64,000 nt of DNA from Gemmobacter sp. (GTDB lineage Bacteria; Pseudomonadota; Alphaproteobacteria; Rhodobacterales; Rhodobacteraceae), in assembly GCF_034676705.1 (NCBI RefSeq), contig NZ_JAUCBS010000013.1:818501-882500 (forward strand), read 5' to 3'. Each line of letters opens with the position of its first letter. Position 1 is the stretch's first letter. Shown one piece after another: positions 1 to 8,710 of this stretch. Both the position numbers and the translations under genes were made by a program. A model generated the notes under the pieces. The model saw only the letters and a list, made by a program, of their open reading frames with translations. It searched no databases and was not told the origin of the DNA.

Positions 1-427
1 CTGCCGCTACATGGCCGATGACCGGCAGCTGAAATATGTCCAGAACGGTTGGAACATTACCGGCGACGCCTTCTGGCAGGATGCCGACGGCTATTTCCAC
101 TTTGCCGCCCGCAACGACGACATGATCGTGTCCGCCGGTTACAACATCGCCGGCCCCGATGTCGAAGCGGCGTTGCTGAAGCACCCGGACGTGCTGGAAT
201 GCGCGGTGATCGGAGAACACGACGATGCCCGCGGCCAGGTCGTTTCGGCCTATGTCGTGCTGGCCCATGGCGTGCAGCCGGGACCGGACGAGGTGAAGAT
301 CCTGCAAGACCACGTCAAGGCAACCATCGCGCCGTACAAGTACCCCCGCCGGGTGCATTTCGTGGGCGCGCTGCCGAAAACCGCCAGCGGCAAGATCCAG
401 CGCTTTCTGCTGCGCAAGGGGGATTGA
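1..427 (+). CDS. acyl-CoA ligase, C-terminal part (5'-truncated by window)
   Basis: This is the C-terminal part of an AMP-forming acyl/aryl-CoA ligase; the reading frame is open from base 2 and the start lies outside the window. The hinge and mobile C-terminal domain are visible: GWNITGD, then DDMIVSAGYNI, and the end-of-domain signature KTASGKIQR, whose lysine completes adenylation. The GYNIAGPDVE stretch resembles the benzoate/2-aminobenzoate-CoA ligase branch, so an aromatic or short acyl substrate is possible, but the substrate-binding N-terminal domain is not visible. The family activates a carboxylic acid with ATP and joins it to CoA. It is followed by an intergenic repeat and by accD on the same strand. 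Confidence 0.85.
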   Translation, partial: CRYMADDRQLKYVQNGWNITGDAFWQDADGYFHFAARNDDMIVSAGYNIAGPDVEAALLKHPDVLECAVIGEHDDARGQVVSAYVVLAHGVQPGPDEVKILQDHVKATIAPYKYPRRVHFVGALPKTASGKIQRFLLRKGD

Positions 428-452
428 CCCTACACATCGGCGGCCCCTTCAT

Positions 453-493
453 CTGTCCGCAAATATCCCGGGGGTGCGGGGGCTGGCCCCCGC
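453..493 (+). repeat. dispersed intergenic element, copy 1
   Basis: The stretch after the ligase stop carries CATCTGTCCGCAAATATCCC followed by a G-run and the hairpin GCGGGGGC-TG-GCCCCCGC (476-493). The AAATATCCC core and G/C hairpin recur at about 3.7, 11.3, 18.1, 31.6, 37.8, 44.8 and 57.9 kb, always close to gene ends. It probably also acts as a transcription terminator or 3'-end stabiliser for the upstream gene. Confidence 0.7.
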
Positions 494-580
494 TCCTGCT
501 CTGTCCCGCTTCGCTGCGATTGCATTTCCCGGCCCTACGGCTTATCTGCGGGGCTCCAACCCGCCAATCGAGGGCCCGAG

Positions 581-1498
581 ATGAACTGGATCACCAACTA
601 CGTCCGACCCAAGATCAACTCGCTGTTCTCGCGCCGCGAGGTGCCAGAGAACCTGTGGACCAAATGCCCCGAATGCGGGACGATGCTGTTTCACCGCGAG
701 CTGGCCGACAATCTGAATGTCTGTTCCAACTGCGACCACCACATGGCGATCACCCCGCGCGACCGCTTCGCGGCGCTGTTCGACGGCGGGATCTTCGTCG
801 AGGTCAAGGTGCCCGAGCCGGTGGCCGACCCGCTGCATTTCAAGGACCAGAAGAAATACCCCGAGCGGATGAAGGCCGCGCAGAAATCCACCGGCGAGAA
901 AGAGGCGATGCTGGTCGCCGAGGGCGAGGTGCTGCGCACCCCCATCGTCGCCGCGGCACAGGATTTCGCCTTCATGGGCGGGTCGATGGGGATGTATGTC
1001 GGCAATGCGTTCATCGCCGGCGCCCGCCGCGCGGTGGAACTGAAACGGCCCTTCGTGGTGTTTTCGGCTGCCGGTGGCGCGCGCATGCAGGAAGGCATCC
1101 TGTCGCTGATGCAGATGCCGCGCACCACCGTCGCCATCGAGATGCTGAAGGAAGCCGGGCTGCCCTATATCGTGGTCCTGACCCATCCGACCACCGGGGG
1201 CGTGACCGCCAGCTATGCCATGCTGGGCGATGTGCAGATTGCCGAGCCGAACGCGCTGATCTGTTTTGCCGGCCCGCGCGTCATCGAACAGACCATCCGC
1301 GAAAAGCTGCCCGAAGGGTTCCAGCGCGCGGAATATCTGCTGGATCACGGCATGCTGGACCGGGTGACCCATCGCAAGGCGCTGCGGGATGAACTGGTGA
1401 CCATCCTGCGCATGCTGACCAACCAGTCCCCCGCCATCCGGGGCGAACTGCCGCAGCCTGCGCCCGAACCTGCCGCGCCGGAAACGCCGGCCAGCTGA
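581..1498 (+). CDS. accD: acetyl-CoA carboxylase carboxyltransferase beta subunit
   Basis: AccD (305 aa) pairs with AccA to move the carboxyl group from carboxybiotin to acetyl-CoA, making malonyl-CoA for fatty acid synthesis in the cytoplasm. The N-terminal zinc ribbon is intact: CPEC at residues 29-32 and CSNC at 48-51. The crotonase-fold body follows with FMGGSMG, the oxyanion-forming SAAGGARMQEG and HPTTGGVTASYA. Length is normal for the family, and the tail after about residue 285 is a variable Pro/Ala/Glu-rich extension. In many alphaproteobacteria accD lies upstream of folC, as it does here with one small gene between them. Identification is secure. Confidence 0.97.
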   Translation: MNWITNYVRPKINSLFSRREVPENLWTKCPECGTMLFHRELADNLNVCSNCDHHMAITPRDRFAALFDGGIFVEVKVPEPVADPLHFKDQKKYPERMKAAQKSTGEKEAMLVAEGEVLRTPIVAAAQDFAFMGGSMGMYVGNAFIAGARRAVELKRPFVVFSAAGGARMQEGILSLMQMPRTTVAIEMLKEAGLPYIVVLTHPTTGGVTASYAMLGDVQIAEPNALICFAGPRVIEQTIREKLPEGFQRAEYLLDHGMLDRVTHRKALRDELVTILRMLTNQSPAIRGELPQPAPEPAAPETPAS

Positions 1499-1578
1499 CC
1501 TGCCGGCCGGATTCAGGTTCCCGCCGCGGCCGTCGCCCGCTATGCTGCGCGCGTCGCGGTTACCCAGAGGATGCAGCC

Positions 1579-1884
1579 ATGACCCTCACGCTGGTTCAGT
1601 TCGATTTCCCCTATGCCGGGCCCTGGGGCACAGAGATGACCCGGGCGATGGGCGGCCTGGCGCAGGATATTGCCGCCGAACCCGGTCTGGTCTGGAAGAT
1701 CTGGACCGAAGATCAGGCCGGGGGGCGGGCCGGCGGCATCTATCTGTTCGACAACGCCGCCGCCGCGGCCGCCTATCGCACCAAGCATGCGGCACGGCTG
1801 GCGGCCTTTGGCATCAGCGGCATCGTGGCGCACAGCTTTGACGTGAATGGCGATCTGTCGGCCATCACGCGCGCGCCGCTCTGA
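1579..1884 (+). CDS. YdhR-like putative monooxygenase (ABM domain)
   Basis: This small cytoplasmic protein (101 aa) resembles the YdhR family of dimeric alpha-beta barrel proteins. Visible features are the N-terminal strand LTLVQFDFPY, the helix around LAQDIAAEPGLVWKIW and the GGIYLFD core strand, followed by an alanine-rich helix. These match the known family in order and size. The biochemical role of YdhR proteins is unsettled; monooxygenase is a fold-based name. It sits 80 bases after accD and 26 bases before folC, so all three may be co-transcribed, though no metabolic link is evident. Confidence 0.75.
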   Translation: MTLTLVQFDFPYAGPWGTEMTRAMGGLAQDIAAEPGLVWKIWTEDQAGGRAGGIYLFDNAAAAAAYRTKHAARLAAFGISGIVAHSFDVNGDLSAITRAPL

Positions 1885-1910
1885 CACCTGCCCACCGGAA
1901 AGACCCCGAC

Positions 1911-3197
1911 ATGACCAGCACCCCCGCCCCCGCCGGGTCGGATGCCGTTCTCCAACGGCTGATGGCCCTGCACCCCAAGATCATCGACCTGCGGCTGGAC
2001 CGGATGCACAAGCTGCTGGACCGGCTGGGCCGCCCCGATCTGGCGCTGCCGCCGGTGATCCATGTGGCTGGCACCAATGGCAAGGGCAGCACCCAGGCGA
2101 TGATCCGCGCCGGGCTGGAGGCGGCGGGCAAGGTGTGCCACGCCTATACCTCGCCGCATCTGGCACGGTTCCACGAACGCATCCGCGTGGCGGGCGAGCT
2201 GATCAGCGACCCCGACCTGACCGCCCTGATGGAGGAGGTCGAGGCAGCGAACGCCGGCGATGCCATCACCTATTTCGAAATCACCACCTGCGCGGCCTTT
2301 GTCGCCTTTGCCCGCACGCCGGCGGATTACCTGTTGCTGGAGGTAGGGCTGGGGGGCCGGTTCGACGCGACGAACGTCATCGACCGGCCGGCGGTCTGCG
2401 TGATCACGCCGGTCTCGCTGGATCACCAGCAATATCTGGGCGAAACGGTGCGCGAGATTGCCGGCGAAAAGGCCGGCATCCTGAAACCCGGCGTGCCCTG
2501 CGTGGTCGGTCCCCAAAGCGGAGAGGGGCTGGAGGCGATCGAGGCACGGGCCGAGGCGATCGGGGCGCCGCTGATCGTGGCGAACCGCGATTGGCAAAGC
2601 TGGCGCGAGCGTGACCGGCTGGTGTTCCAGGACCAGACCGGTCTGCTGGACCTGCCGTTGCCGAACCTGCCGGGGCCGCACCAGATCGACAATGCGGGGG
2701 CCGCGCTGGCGGTGCTGCGCCATCTGGGCATGCCCGAGGCGGCCTGCGAGGCGGCGGTGACCCGCGCCTACTGGCCGGCCCGCATGCAGCGCCTGCGCCA
2801 TGGCCCGCTGGTGGATGCGGCGCCGGGGGCCGAGCTGTGGCTGGACGGCGGCCACAACCCCGCGGCGGGCGAGGCGCTGGCTCTGACGCTGGCCGCCATG
2901 CCGGCCCGGCCGACCCATGCGATCTGCGGCATGTTGAACACCAAGGACATCGCCGGCTTCCTGCGCCCGCTGGCGCCGCATCTGGTATCCTTGCGCGCGG
3001 TGTCGATCCCGGGGGAAAAGGCCACGCTGCCGGCGGCCGACACCCGGGCCGCTGCGCTTGGCGTCGGGATTGCCGCCGACGAGGCGGACAGCGTGGGTGC
3101 CGCGCTGGCCGCCATCATGGTGGCGGATCCGGCGGCGCGGGTGGTGATCTGCGGATCGCTGTATCTGGCAGGATCGGTGCTGCGCGAAAACGGCTGA
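1911..3197 (+). CDS. folC: bifunctional folylpolyglutamate synthase/dihydrofolate synthase
   Basis: FolC (428 aa) adds glutamate to dihydropteroate and further glutamates to tetrahydrofolates, using ATP. The Mur-ligase-like ATP loop HVAGTNGKGSTQAM is at about residues 50-63. The SPHLARFHERI motif follows, then the LLEVGLGGRFDATN segment that binds metal and nucleotide. The C-terminal domain contains WLDGGHNPAAG, the conserved DGxHNP signature. Length and motif order are standard. The gene is co-directional with accD and the YdhR-like gene. Confidence 0.96.
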   Translation: MTSTPAPAGSDAVLQRLMALHPKIIDLRLDRMHKLLDRLGRPDLALPPVIHVAGTNGKGSTQAMIRAGLEAAGKVCHAYTSPHLARFHERIRVAGELISDPDLTALMEEVEAANAGDAITYFEITTCAAFVAFARTPADYLLLEVGLGGRFDATNVIDRPAVCVITPVSLDHQQYLGETVREIAGEKAGILKPGVPCVVGPQSGEGLEAIEARAEAIGAPLIVANRDWQSWRERDRLVFQDQTGLLDLPLPNLPGPHQIDNAGAALAVLRHLGMPEAACEAAVTRAYWPARMQRLRHGPLVDAAPGAELWLDGGHNPAAGEALALTLAAMPARPTHAICGMLNTKDIAGFLRPLAPHLVSLRAVSIPGEKATLPAADTRAAALGVGIAADEADSVGAALAAIMVADPAARVVICGSLYLAGSVLRENG

Positions 3198-3244
3198 CGG
3201 TTTGTCATTGATCCGGGCGCGGTCCGGGGTAACATGACGGGACC

Positions 3245-3601
3245 ATGACAGAACAAGGCCCCATCCCGTTCCCCCAGCCGCAGCGCGTGGTCGAAGTGGT
3301 CAGCTTTGACCGGCACGAGCTGGGGCAGATCCTGTCGATCTATGGCCGGATGGTGGCGGCTGGCGAATGGCGCGACTATGCCATTTCGGCGTTGCGCGAG
3401 GTGGCGGTGTTTTCCGTGTTCCGCCGCACGGCGGAAACCCCGCTTTACCGCATCGAAAAGCGCCCCAGGCTGCGGCAGAAGCAGGGGCTGTATGCGGTGA
3501 TCGGCCCCGAAGGGCAGGTGCTGCGCCGCGGCCACGAGCTGCCGCAGGTGCTGCGCGTGCTGGAACGCAAGCTGATCCGGTCGGTGGACCGCGAGAGGTA
3601 G
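3245..3601 (+). CDS. DUF2794 family protein
   Basis: This protein of 118 aa belongs to the DUF2794 family of small alphaproteobacterial proteins without a known function. The conserved core reads SFDRHELGQILSIYGR near residue 20, then WRDYAIS and the RRTAETPLYRIEK segment, and ends with the basic RVLERKLIRSVDR. There is no signal peptide or membrane segment, so it should be cytoplasmic. It starts 47 bases after folC and is convergent with cca. Confidence 0.85.
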   Translation: MTEQGPIPFPQPQRVVEVVSFDRHELGQILSIYGRMVAAGEWRDYAISALREVAVFSVFRRTAETPLYRIEKRPRLRQKQGLYAVIGPEGQVLRRGHELPQVLRVLERKLIRSVDRER

Positions 3602-3620
3602 CACCTGTTGTGGCGTTGCA

Positions 3621-3702
3621 GCGGGGGTTTTGCACCCCCGCGCTGGCCGGTTCAGGGAACCGGCCAGCTTCCCCCGCAGGATATTTGGGTCAAAGCGAAA
3701 GG
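3621..3702. repeat. dispersed intergenic element, copy 2, with two terminator hairpins
   Basis: Two back-to-back hairpins separate the convergent DUF2794 and cca genes: GCGGGGGT/ACCCCCGC (3621-3641) and an 11-bp perfect stem GCTGGCCGGTT/AACCGGCCAGC (3642-3668, loop CAGGG). They are followed by the element core (3671-3702), which on the reverse strand reads CTTTCGCTTTGACCCAAATA and continues into TCC. It can serve as a bidirectional terminator. Confidence 0.75.
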
Positions 3703-3709
3703 GGCGCGG

Positions 3710-4855
3710 TCAGTCGGGCTGCTCGCTGGTCAGCAATTCGGCGCGCCCAAGGGTGAAGCCCGAGGCGATCCAGCGGGATTCCAGCCGTTTCAGCGCGGCG
3801 CCAAGGGCGGGGCCCTGGTGGTGCGGCAGCAGGTCGGCGGCCGTTACCGGAAAGCGCGCGGCGGTTGCCTGGGCAATGCGGGCGTCGGTATCGGGGGGCA
3901 AGGGCTGCCCCAGGGTCGCGGCGGCGATCAGCGCGGCGTCGGCGGCAGCCTCGGCCCCCAGGCGCCAGGCGGCCTCGGGCAGGGGCAGCGCCATGGCCTG
4001 GCGGATGCGGTCCAGCGTCGTGGATTCGCTGCGCGACAGGCGCAGGTTGGCATCGGTGCCGCCAAGCGCCGCCAGGCGCCGTTGCCAGCGGGGCGGGCGG
4101 GCGTTTTCCAGATGCACCAGCGGGGCAAGGGCGCGGGCATCGGCGCCGGGCAGCAGGCGGGCCAGCACGCCGGTGGCCTGCATTGCCGCAACCGCAGGGG
4201 CGGGGTCGGGGGCCGCCAGCAGCTTGCGCATTTCATGCCCGATGCGTTCGCGCGAAATACGCTCCAGCCCGTCTTGCAGGTCGGCGATGGCGGCCAGCGC
4301 GTCGGGATCGGGGCCTTGTCCCGGGTCGCCATACCAGGCGTGAAAGCGGAAGAACCGCAGGATGCGCAGGTAATCTTCGGTGATGCGGGCCTGGGGCTGG
4401 CCGACAAAGCGGACGCGGCGGGCCAGCAGATCGGGCAGGCCATGCAGCGGATCGACGACGCTGCCGTCGATCCGGGCGTACAGCGCGTTCATGGTGAAGT
4501 CGCGCCGCGCGGCATCATCGGCGATCCGGGTGGAAAAGGCGACCGTGGCATGGCGGCCAAAGGTTTCCACATCGCGGCGAAAGGTCGTCACCTCGTGCGG
4601 GAGATGGCCGGCGATCACGGTGACCGTGCCATGGTCGATGCCCGTTGGCACCACCTTCAGCCCGGCAGAGGTGGCTATGGCGATGACCTGCCCCGGCGTC
4701 GCATCGGTGGCCAGATCCAGGTCGGCGACCGGCTGGCCCAGCAGCGCATTGCGCACGCAGCCGCCAACGAACAGCGCCTGATGCCCAGCCCCTTCCAGCG
4801 CGGCGCAGAGCGTGCGGGTGCCGGGATGATGCAGCCAGTCGCCCGCGACCTTCAC
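3710..4855 (-). CDS. cca: CCA tRNA nucleotidyltransferase
   Basis: This class II nucleotidyltransferase (381 aa) builds or repairs the 3' CCA end of tRNAs. It shows the head-domain signature LFVGGCVRNALLG near residue 28, the metal-binding DLDLAT, the RRDFTMNAL motif for ribose recognition, and EDYLRILRFFRFHA, which leads into the neck helices. The rest is the poorly conserved alpha-helical body and tail. Its start overlaps the end of the Nudix gene by four bases, so the two are translationally coupled, and both follow hslO. Whether it also adds poly(A) cannot be judged from sequence. Confidence 0.93.
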   Translation of the reverse strand: MKVAGDWLHHPGTRTLCAALEGAGHQALFVGGCVRNALLGQPVADLDLATDATPGQVIAIATSAGLKVVPTGIDHGTVTVIAGHLPHEVTTFRRDVETFGRHATVAFSTRIADDAARRDFTMNALYARIDGSVVDPLHGLPDLLARRVRFVGQPQARITEDYLRILRFFRFHAWYGDPGQGPDPDALAAIADLQDGLERISRERIGHEMRKLLAAPDPAPAVAAMQATGVLARLLPGADARALAPLVHLENARPPRWQRRLAALGGTDANLRLSRSESTTLDRIRQAMALPLPEAAWRLGAEAAADAALIAAATLGQPLPPDTDARIAQATAARFPVTAADLLPHHQGPALGAALKRLESRWIASGFTLGRAELLTSEQPD

Positions 4856-5448
4856 GGCCCCAGGCGCCCGGCCAGGCTGCGCAGGATGCGCGCGGTGGCG
4901 CCCCAGATGTAGTAGGGGCCCCAGGGCACGGTGTAATAGGCGCGCCAGTGCCCTTGCCAGATGCGCCGCTCGATGCGGAAGTGGGCCGGGTCGCCGACAT
5001 GGTCAAAGGGCACGCGGAACACCTCGTCCACCTCGCCGGCCTCGGGGATGGGGCGAAAGGGGCCGTGGATGCGGGCCACGATGGGCGTGATGGAAAACCC
5101 GGTCACGGTTTCATGCGGGGCCATGCGGCCCAGCAGTTCCACCTGCGCCGGGTCCAGGCCGATTTCCTCTTGCGCCTCGCGCAGGGCGGCGGCTTCGGGG
5201 GTGGGGTCGCCCGGATCCTGCTTGCCGCCGGGAAAGGCGATCTGGCCCGGATGGTGCCGCAGCGCCGACGACCGCTTGGTCAGCACCAGATCCGGCCCCC
5301 CCGCGCCATCGGCCAGCGCCACCAGCACGGCGGCCGGGCGCAGCACCCGGCCAGCCGGTGGCGGGTTGCCCGGGTTCAGGTCGTAGTCCGAGGAATCGCC
5401 GGCCGGTTCCAGCAGGGCCCGGCGCAGGCGGTCCAGCGTGTCAGGCAC
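4852..5448 (-). CDS. Nudix hydrolase, CoA pyrophosphatase (NudL)-like
   Basis: This protein (198 aa) has a complete Nudix box, GGKQDPGDPTPEAAALREAQ followed by EEIGL, preceded by the RHHPGQIAFPGG segment typical of the NudL/YeaB coenzyme A diphosphatases. Such enzymes cleave CoA or other nucleoside diphosphate derivatives to release phosphopantetheine. The gene overlaps hslO by eight bases and cca by four, forming a compact three-gene leftward operon. The exact substrate is inferred from family resemblance only. Confidence 0.85.
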   Translation of the reverse strand: MPDTLDRLRRALLEPAGDSSDYDLNPGNPPPAGRVLRPAAVLVALADGAGGPDLVLTKRSSALRHHPGQIAFPGGKQDPGDPTPEAAALREAQEEIGLDPAQVELLGRMAPHETVTGFSITPIVARIHGPFRPIPEAGEVDEVFRVPFDHVGDPAHFRIERRIWQGHWRAYYTVPWGPYYIWGATARILRSLAGRLGP

Positions 5449-6439
5449 CCGGGGCCTCCTTCGTGGCCTCGAACCCGACGGTGGCCGGATCCATCACGTA
5501 ATGGGCGCCGCAGAACTGGCAATCGGCGGTGACGGTGCCCTGCGGCGTCGTCATGTGCCGGATGTCCTTGGCCGAATAGATCGACAGGCTGTTGCGCACC
5601 TTGTCTGCCGAACAGGAACAGCCGAAGTTCACCGGCTGGGTCGGGAACACGCGCGGCGCCTCCTCGTGGAACAGGCGATACAGCAGGCGGTCGGGCGACA
5701 GGCCCGGCCCGATCAGTTCCAGATCCTCGACCGTATCCAGCAGGATGTTGGCGCGCTGCCAGCTTTCGCCAGCCTCGCCTTGCAGCAGGTCATGCGCCAT
5801 CAGCAGCCCGCCTTCGCCGGACCCACCCGCATTGCCCATCAGCGGCGAGGCCTTGGGCATGTGTTGCAGCATCACGCCACCGGCCCGCCAGCCCTCTGGC
5901 TGGCCCGGCGCCTGCGACCGGCCGAAGCTGAGGGCGAAGCGGGTGGGCAGCTGTTCGGACTGGGCGAAATACGCCTCGGCGCAATGCGCGAGCGAATCGC
6001 CGGCAATCGGGGTGATGCCGGAATAGGGCTTGGTGCCGGCGCCCTGATCCAGCAGCATGGCCAGATAGCCTTCGCCGATCTGGGGAAAGGCGGGGCCGGT
6101 CGGATCCAGCCGGTCCTTGTCGAAGCTGGCATAGGCGCGGATGCGGGCAGGCTGGCCATCCTCGGTCGGGCCGTAATAATCGGTCGCGACCAGACGGGCC
6201 GGGCCCTTGCCGCGGATTTGCAGGCTGAGCTTCCAGCGCAGCTTGATCGTCTGGCCGATCAGCGCGGTCAGCAGGACGCATTCGGCCACCAGTGCCTCGA
6301 TCGCCGGGGGGTAGTTGTGCTGGCCCAGGATGGTGTTCAGCGCGCCGTCCAGCCGGGCGACGCGGCCGCGCACATCGGCGCCGTCGAGTTGAAAGGGCAG
6401 GACGCTGTCGTCCCAGATCGGGGTCATCGTGGCGGTCAT
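5441..6439 (-). CDS. hslO: Hsp33 family redox-regulated chaperone
   Basis: Hsp33 (332 aa) is a cytoplasmic holdase activated when its C-terminal zinc centre is oxidised. The four zinc cysteines are present as CSC at residues 274-276 and CQFC at 307-310. The N-terminal domain shows CVLLTALIGQTIKLRWKLS and the GEGYLAMLLDQG motif. A second ATG lies four codons downstream of the chosen start and is also possible. It is the first gene of the hslO-nudL-cca run and is divergent from a Nudix gene 88 bases away. Confidence 0.94.
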   Translation of the reverse strand: MTATMTPIWDDSVLPFQLDGADVRGRVARLDGALNTILGQHNYPPAIEALVAECVLLTALIGQTIKLRWKLSLQIRGKGPARLVATDYYGPTEDGQPARIRAYASFDKDRLDPTGPAFPQIGEGYLAMLLDQGAGTKPYSGITPIAGDSLAHCAEAYFAQSEQLPTRFALSFGRSQAPGQPEGWRAGGVMLQHMPKASPLMGNAGGSGEGGLLMAHDLLQGEAGESWQRANILLDTVEDLELIGPGLSPDRLLYRLFHEEAPRVFPTQPVNFGCSCSADKVRNSLSIYSAKDIRHMTTPQGTVTADCQFCGAHYVMDPATVGFEATKEAPGA

Positions 6440-6527
6440 CGGGGGTTCCTTGCCGGCCCGGGGGCATGGCGCATTGGGAATGTTGGCCTGTATATAGGCG
6501 ATCAGCCGCCCCAGCCAAGAGGCCCCG

Positions 6528-6962
6528 ATGATCCGCCGTATCGACCAGCCGCCCCAGCCCGGGCGCCGCTACCGCCGCCGCCCCGGTGCCTATGCCGTGC
6601 TGATGCGGCAGGGGCGGGTGCTGCTGACCCATCAGGCAGAGCCCTGGCCGGAATACCAGCTGCCAGGCGGCGGGATCGACCCCGGCGAACACCCGGTGCC
6701 CGCGCTGCACCGCGAGGTGGCCGAGGAAACCGGCTGGACCATGCAGCTGATCCAGCGGCTGGGGGCGTTCCGGCGGTTCACCTACATGCCCGAATACGAC
6801 CTGTGGGCGGAGAAATTGTGCACCGTGTATCTGGCGCGGCCCATCCTGCGGCTGGGGCCGCCGACCGAGCCGGGACACAGCGCCATCTGGACGACGCCAC
6901 AGCAGGCGGTGCGGATGCTGGCCAATCCGGGGGACCGCATGTTCCTGTCTGCATTGCTTTAA
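6528..6962 (+). CDS. Nudix hydrolase
   Basis: This 144-aa protein carries one Nudix domain with an intact box: GGGIDPGEHPVPALHREVAE directly followed by ETGW at about residues 47-70, with the strand YAVLMRQGRVLLTH before it. It should hydrolyse a nucleoside diphosphate-linked compound; the substrate cannot be deduced. The arginine-rich N terminus (RRIDQPPQPGRRYRRRPG) is unusual for the domain. Its TAA stop lies within TTAA, a palindrome that also provides the stop of the convergent phosphatase gene. Confidence 0.85.
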   Translation: MIRRIDQPPQPGRRYRRRPGAYAVLMRQGRVLLTHQAEPWPEYQLPGGGIDPGEHPVPALHREVAEETGWTMQLIQRLGAFRRFTYMPEYDLWAEKLCTVYLARPILRLGPPTEPGHSAIWTTPQQAVRMLANPGDRMFLSALL

Positions 6963-8227
6963 CCACGCCAGGCCAGCAGCAGGCCGGACATATCGTCGGC
7001 CGGGTCGGTGCCGCCGGCCCAGTCCTCGACATCCCATTGCAGGGCGTCAAGGAAATTTTCCCCCTGTAGCATCAGGTTGCGCCGGACAAGGGCGATCAGC
7101 CCGTCTTCGCCCAACTCGTCGCCCTGGGGGTTGCGGCATTCGGTCAGGCCATCGGTCATCAGGAACAGCCGGTCCCCCGGGGTCAGCGTCAGATCCAGCC
7201 GGTCCCATGTGGCGCCGGGAACAAGGCCCACGGGCAAGCCGCCATCGCCCAGCCGCTGCACCTGACCCGAGGGGCGCAGCAGCAGCGGGTGGGGGTGGCC
7301 GGCCTGCACCATACGGATCCGGCCTGCACGCAGGTCGGCATCGCCATAGACGCAGGTGAAATACTGGTCCACCTGCATCACCTCCAGCACCAGGCGGTTC
7401 AGCCGGTCCACCACGCATTCTGGCGGCAGCACGCGCAGCGCGCCGGAATCATAGGCCAGCGCCACGTTGCCATCGGCAAAGCTGGACGACAGCATCCCCG
7501 CCAGCCGCGCCGCCATCATCGCCGATGCAACGCCATGCCCCGAGACATCCAGCGAAAAGAACGCCAGCCGGTGCGGCCCCAGCGGAAAATAGCCGCCCAG
7601 ATCGCCGCCGACATGCCCCGATGGCCGCAGCAGCAGCGATATGGCGGCCGGGCCGAAATCGTGGTGCCGGTCGCGCACCAGCGATTGTTGCAGGCGCCGC
7701 GCCTCGATCAGGTCACGGTCGAGCGAATCATGGACGCCGCGCAATTCGTCCAGCGCGGCGCCCAGCTGGCGGTTCTTGTCGCGCAATTCGCGCTGCATGC
7801 CGATCAGCCGTTCGCCCGCCCGCATGCGGGCATGCAGTTCGGCCGGTGTCACCGGCTTGGACAGGAAATCGTCGGCCCCGGCATCCAGCCCCAGGGCCAC
7901 TTCCTCCTTGTCGGATTTCGAGGTGAGCAGGATGAAATAGCCATAGCTTTCCCCCGGCAGCTGGCGGTAGGCGCGGCAGAATTCGGGGCCGGACAGGCCG
8001 GGCATCACCCAGTCGGACAGCACGATGTCGAACTGGTCGCGCCGGCACATCGCCAGCGCCTCGTCCCCGGTCGCCGCCTCGGCCACGGCATAGCCCCAGC
8101 GCGTCAGCGAGGCGCGCAGCAGCACCCGCTGGGCGCGGCTGTCGTCCACCACCAGCACCCGCCGCTGCCCGTCGGCCACTGGCCCCGATGTCGCAATCCC
8201 CGCCTGCACACTGCACCCCCGCTTCAC
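6959..8227 (-). CDS. response regulator with PP2C/SpoIIE phosphatase output (RbaY-like)
   Basis: The 422-aa protein has an N-terminal receiver domain (about residues 22-140) with VLVVDDS, phospho-acceptor Asp72 in LSDWVMPG, the TSKSD threonine region and the KPV lysine. A coiled linker follows (150-195), then a PP2C/SpoIIE serine phosphatase domain with GGDLGGYF, DVSGHGVASAMMAA and FLMTDGLTECRN. This architecture drives partner-switching systems in which phosphorylation controls dephosphorylation of an anti-anti-sigma factor; RbaY of Rhodobacter capsulatus has this layout. No STAS protein or anti-sigma kinase is in the window. The GTG start is chosen because the frame is open from it and AGGATG lies upstream. 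It is divergent from an HPt gene. Confidence 0.88.
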   Translation of the reverse strand: MKRGCSVQAGIATSGPVADGQRRVLVVDDSRAQRVLLRASLTRWGYAVAEAATGDEALAMCRRDQFDIVLSDWVMPGLSGPEFCRAYRQLPGESYGYFILLTSKSDKEEVALGLDAGADDFLSKPVTPAELHARMRAGERLIGMQRELRDKNRQLGAALDELRGVHDSLDRDLIEARRLQQSLVRDRHHDFGPAAISLLLRPSGHVGGDLGGYFPLGPHRLAFFSLDVSGHGVASAMMAARLAGMLSSSFADGNVALAYDSGALRVLPPECVVDRLNRLVLEVMQVDQYFTCVYGDADLRAGRIRMVQAGHPHPLLLRPSGQVQRLGDGGLPVGLVPGATWDRLDLTLTPGDRLFLMTDGLTECRNPQGDELGEDGLIALVRRNLMLQGENFLDALQWDVEDWAGGTDPADDMSGLLLAWRG

Positions 8228-8376
8228 TGCACATCATCCTGTGCGGCAGGGGTTAACGCCCGATGAACGCTAAAATTGCGGTTGAAACCGGCGGTGCCGG
8301 GGACCATTCTCGATTCCTGCAACGCCAGCGTGTAAGGCGAGTCTTGGCACCGCTTTCTTGGTGCAGGAGGTATGGA

Positions 8377-8706
8377 ATGATCGACTGGGACAGAGTGACG
8401 ATCCTGCGGGACGAAGTGGGCGCCGACAGCTTTTCCGAGGTGGTGGCGCTGTTCCTGGACGAGGTGGACGAGGTGATCGCCCGGTTCCGTGCCACGCCTG
8501 GTCTGGTCAATGTGGAACGCGACATGCACTTTCTGAAAGGCAGCGCCCTGAACCTGGGGTTCGAGACGCTGGGCGCGCTGTGCCAGCAGGGCGAACGCCT
8601 GGCCGCCGAAGGGCGCGGGGCCGAGGTCGATCTGCACGCGGTCGTGGCAGCCTATGAGGAATCGCGGGAATATTTCCTGGACGGGCTGGACAGTCGGGCG
8701 GCCTGA
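8377..8706 (+). CDS. Hpt domain protein
   Basis: This 109-aa stand-alone histidine phosphotransfer protein has the signature HFLKGSALNLGF with phospho-acceptor His51, flanked by amphipathic helices. Such proteins shuttle phosphate between hybrid kinases and receiver domains. The start at MIDWDRV is preferred over an upstream in-frame ATG at 8263 because GCAGGAGG lies six bases before it and similarity starts there. It is divergent from the REC-PP2C gene (150-base gap), which makes it a candidate phosphodonor or phosphate sink for that receiver. It ends four bases from the convergent ilvA. Confidence 0.85.
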   Translation: MIDWDRVTILRDEVGADSFSEVVALFLDEVDEVIARFRATPGLVNVERDMHFLKGSALNLGFETLGALCQQGERLAAEGRGAEVDLHAVVAAYEESREYFLDGLDSRAA

Positions 8707-8710
8707 CCGA

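Noticed and set aside
453..493. Insertion sequence ends
   Set aside because: No transposase, target-site duplication or matched terminal inverted repeats accompany the dispersed elements.
5438..7069. Long rightward frame opposite hslO and across the Nudix gene
   Set aside because: High-GC antisense shadow; the opposite strand encodes complete Hsp33 motifs.
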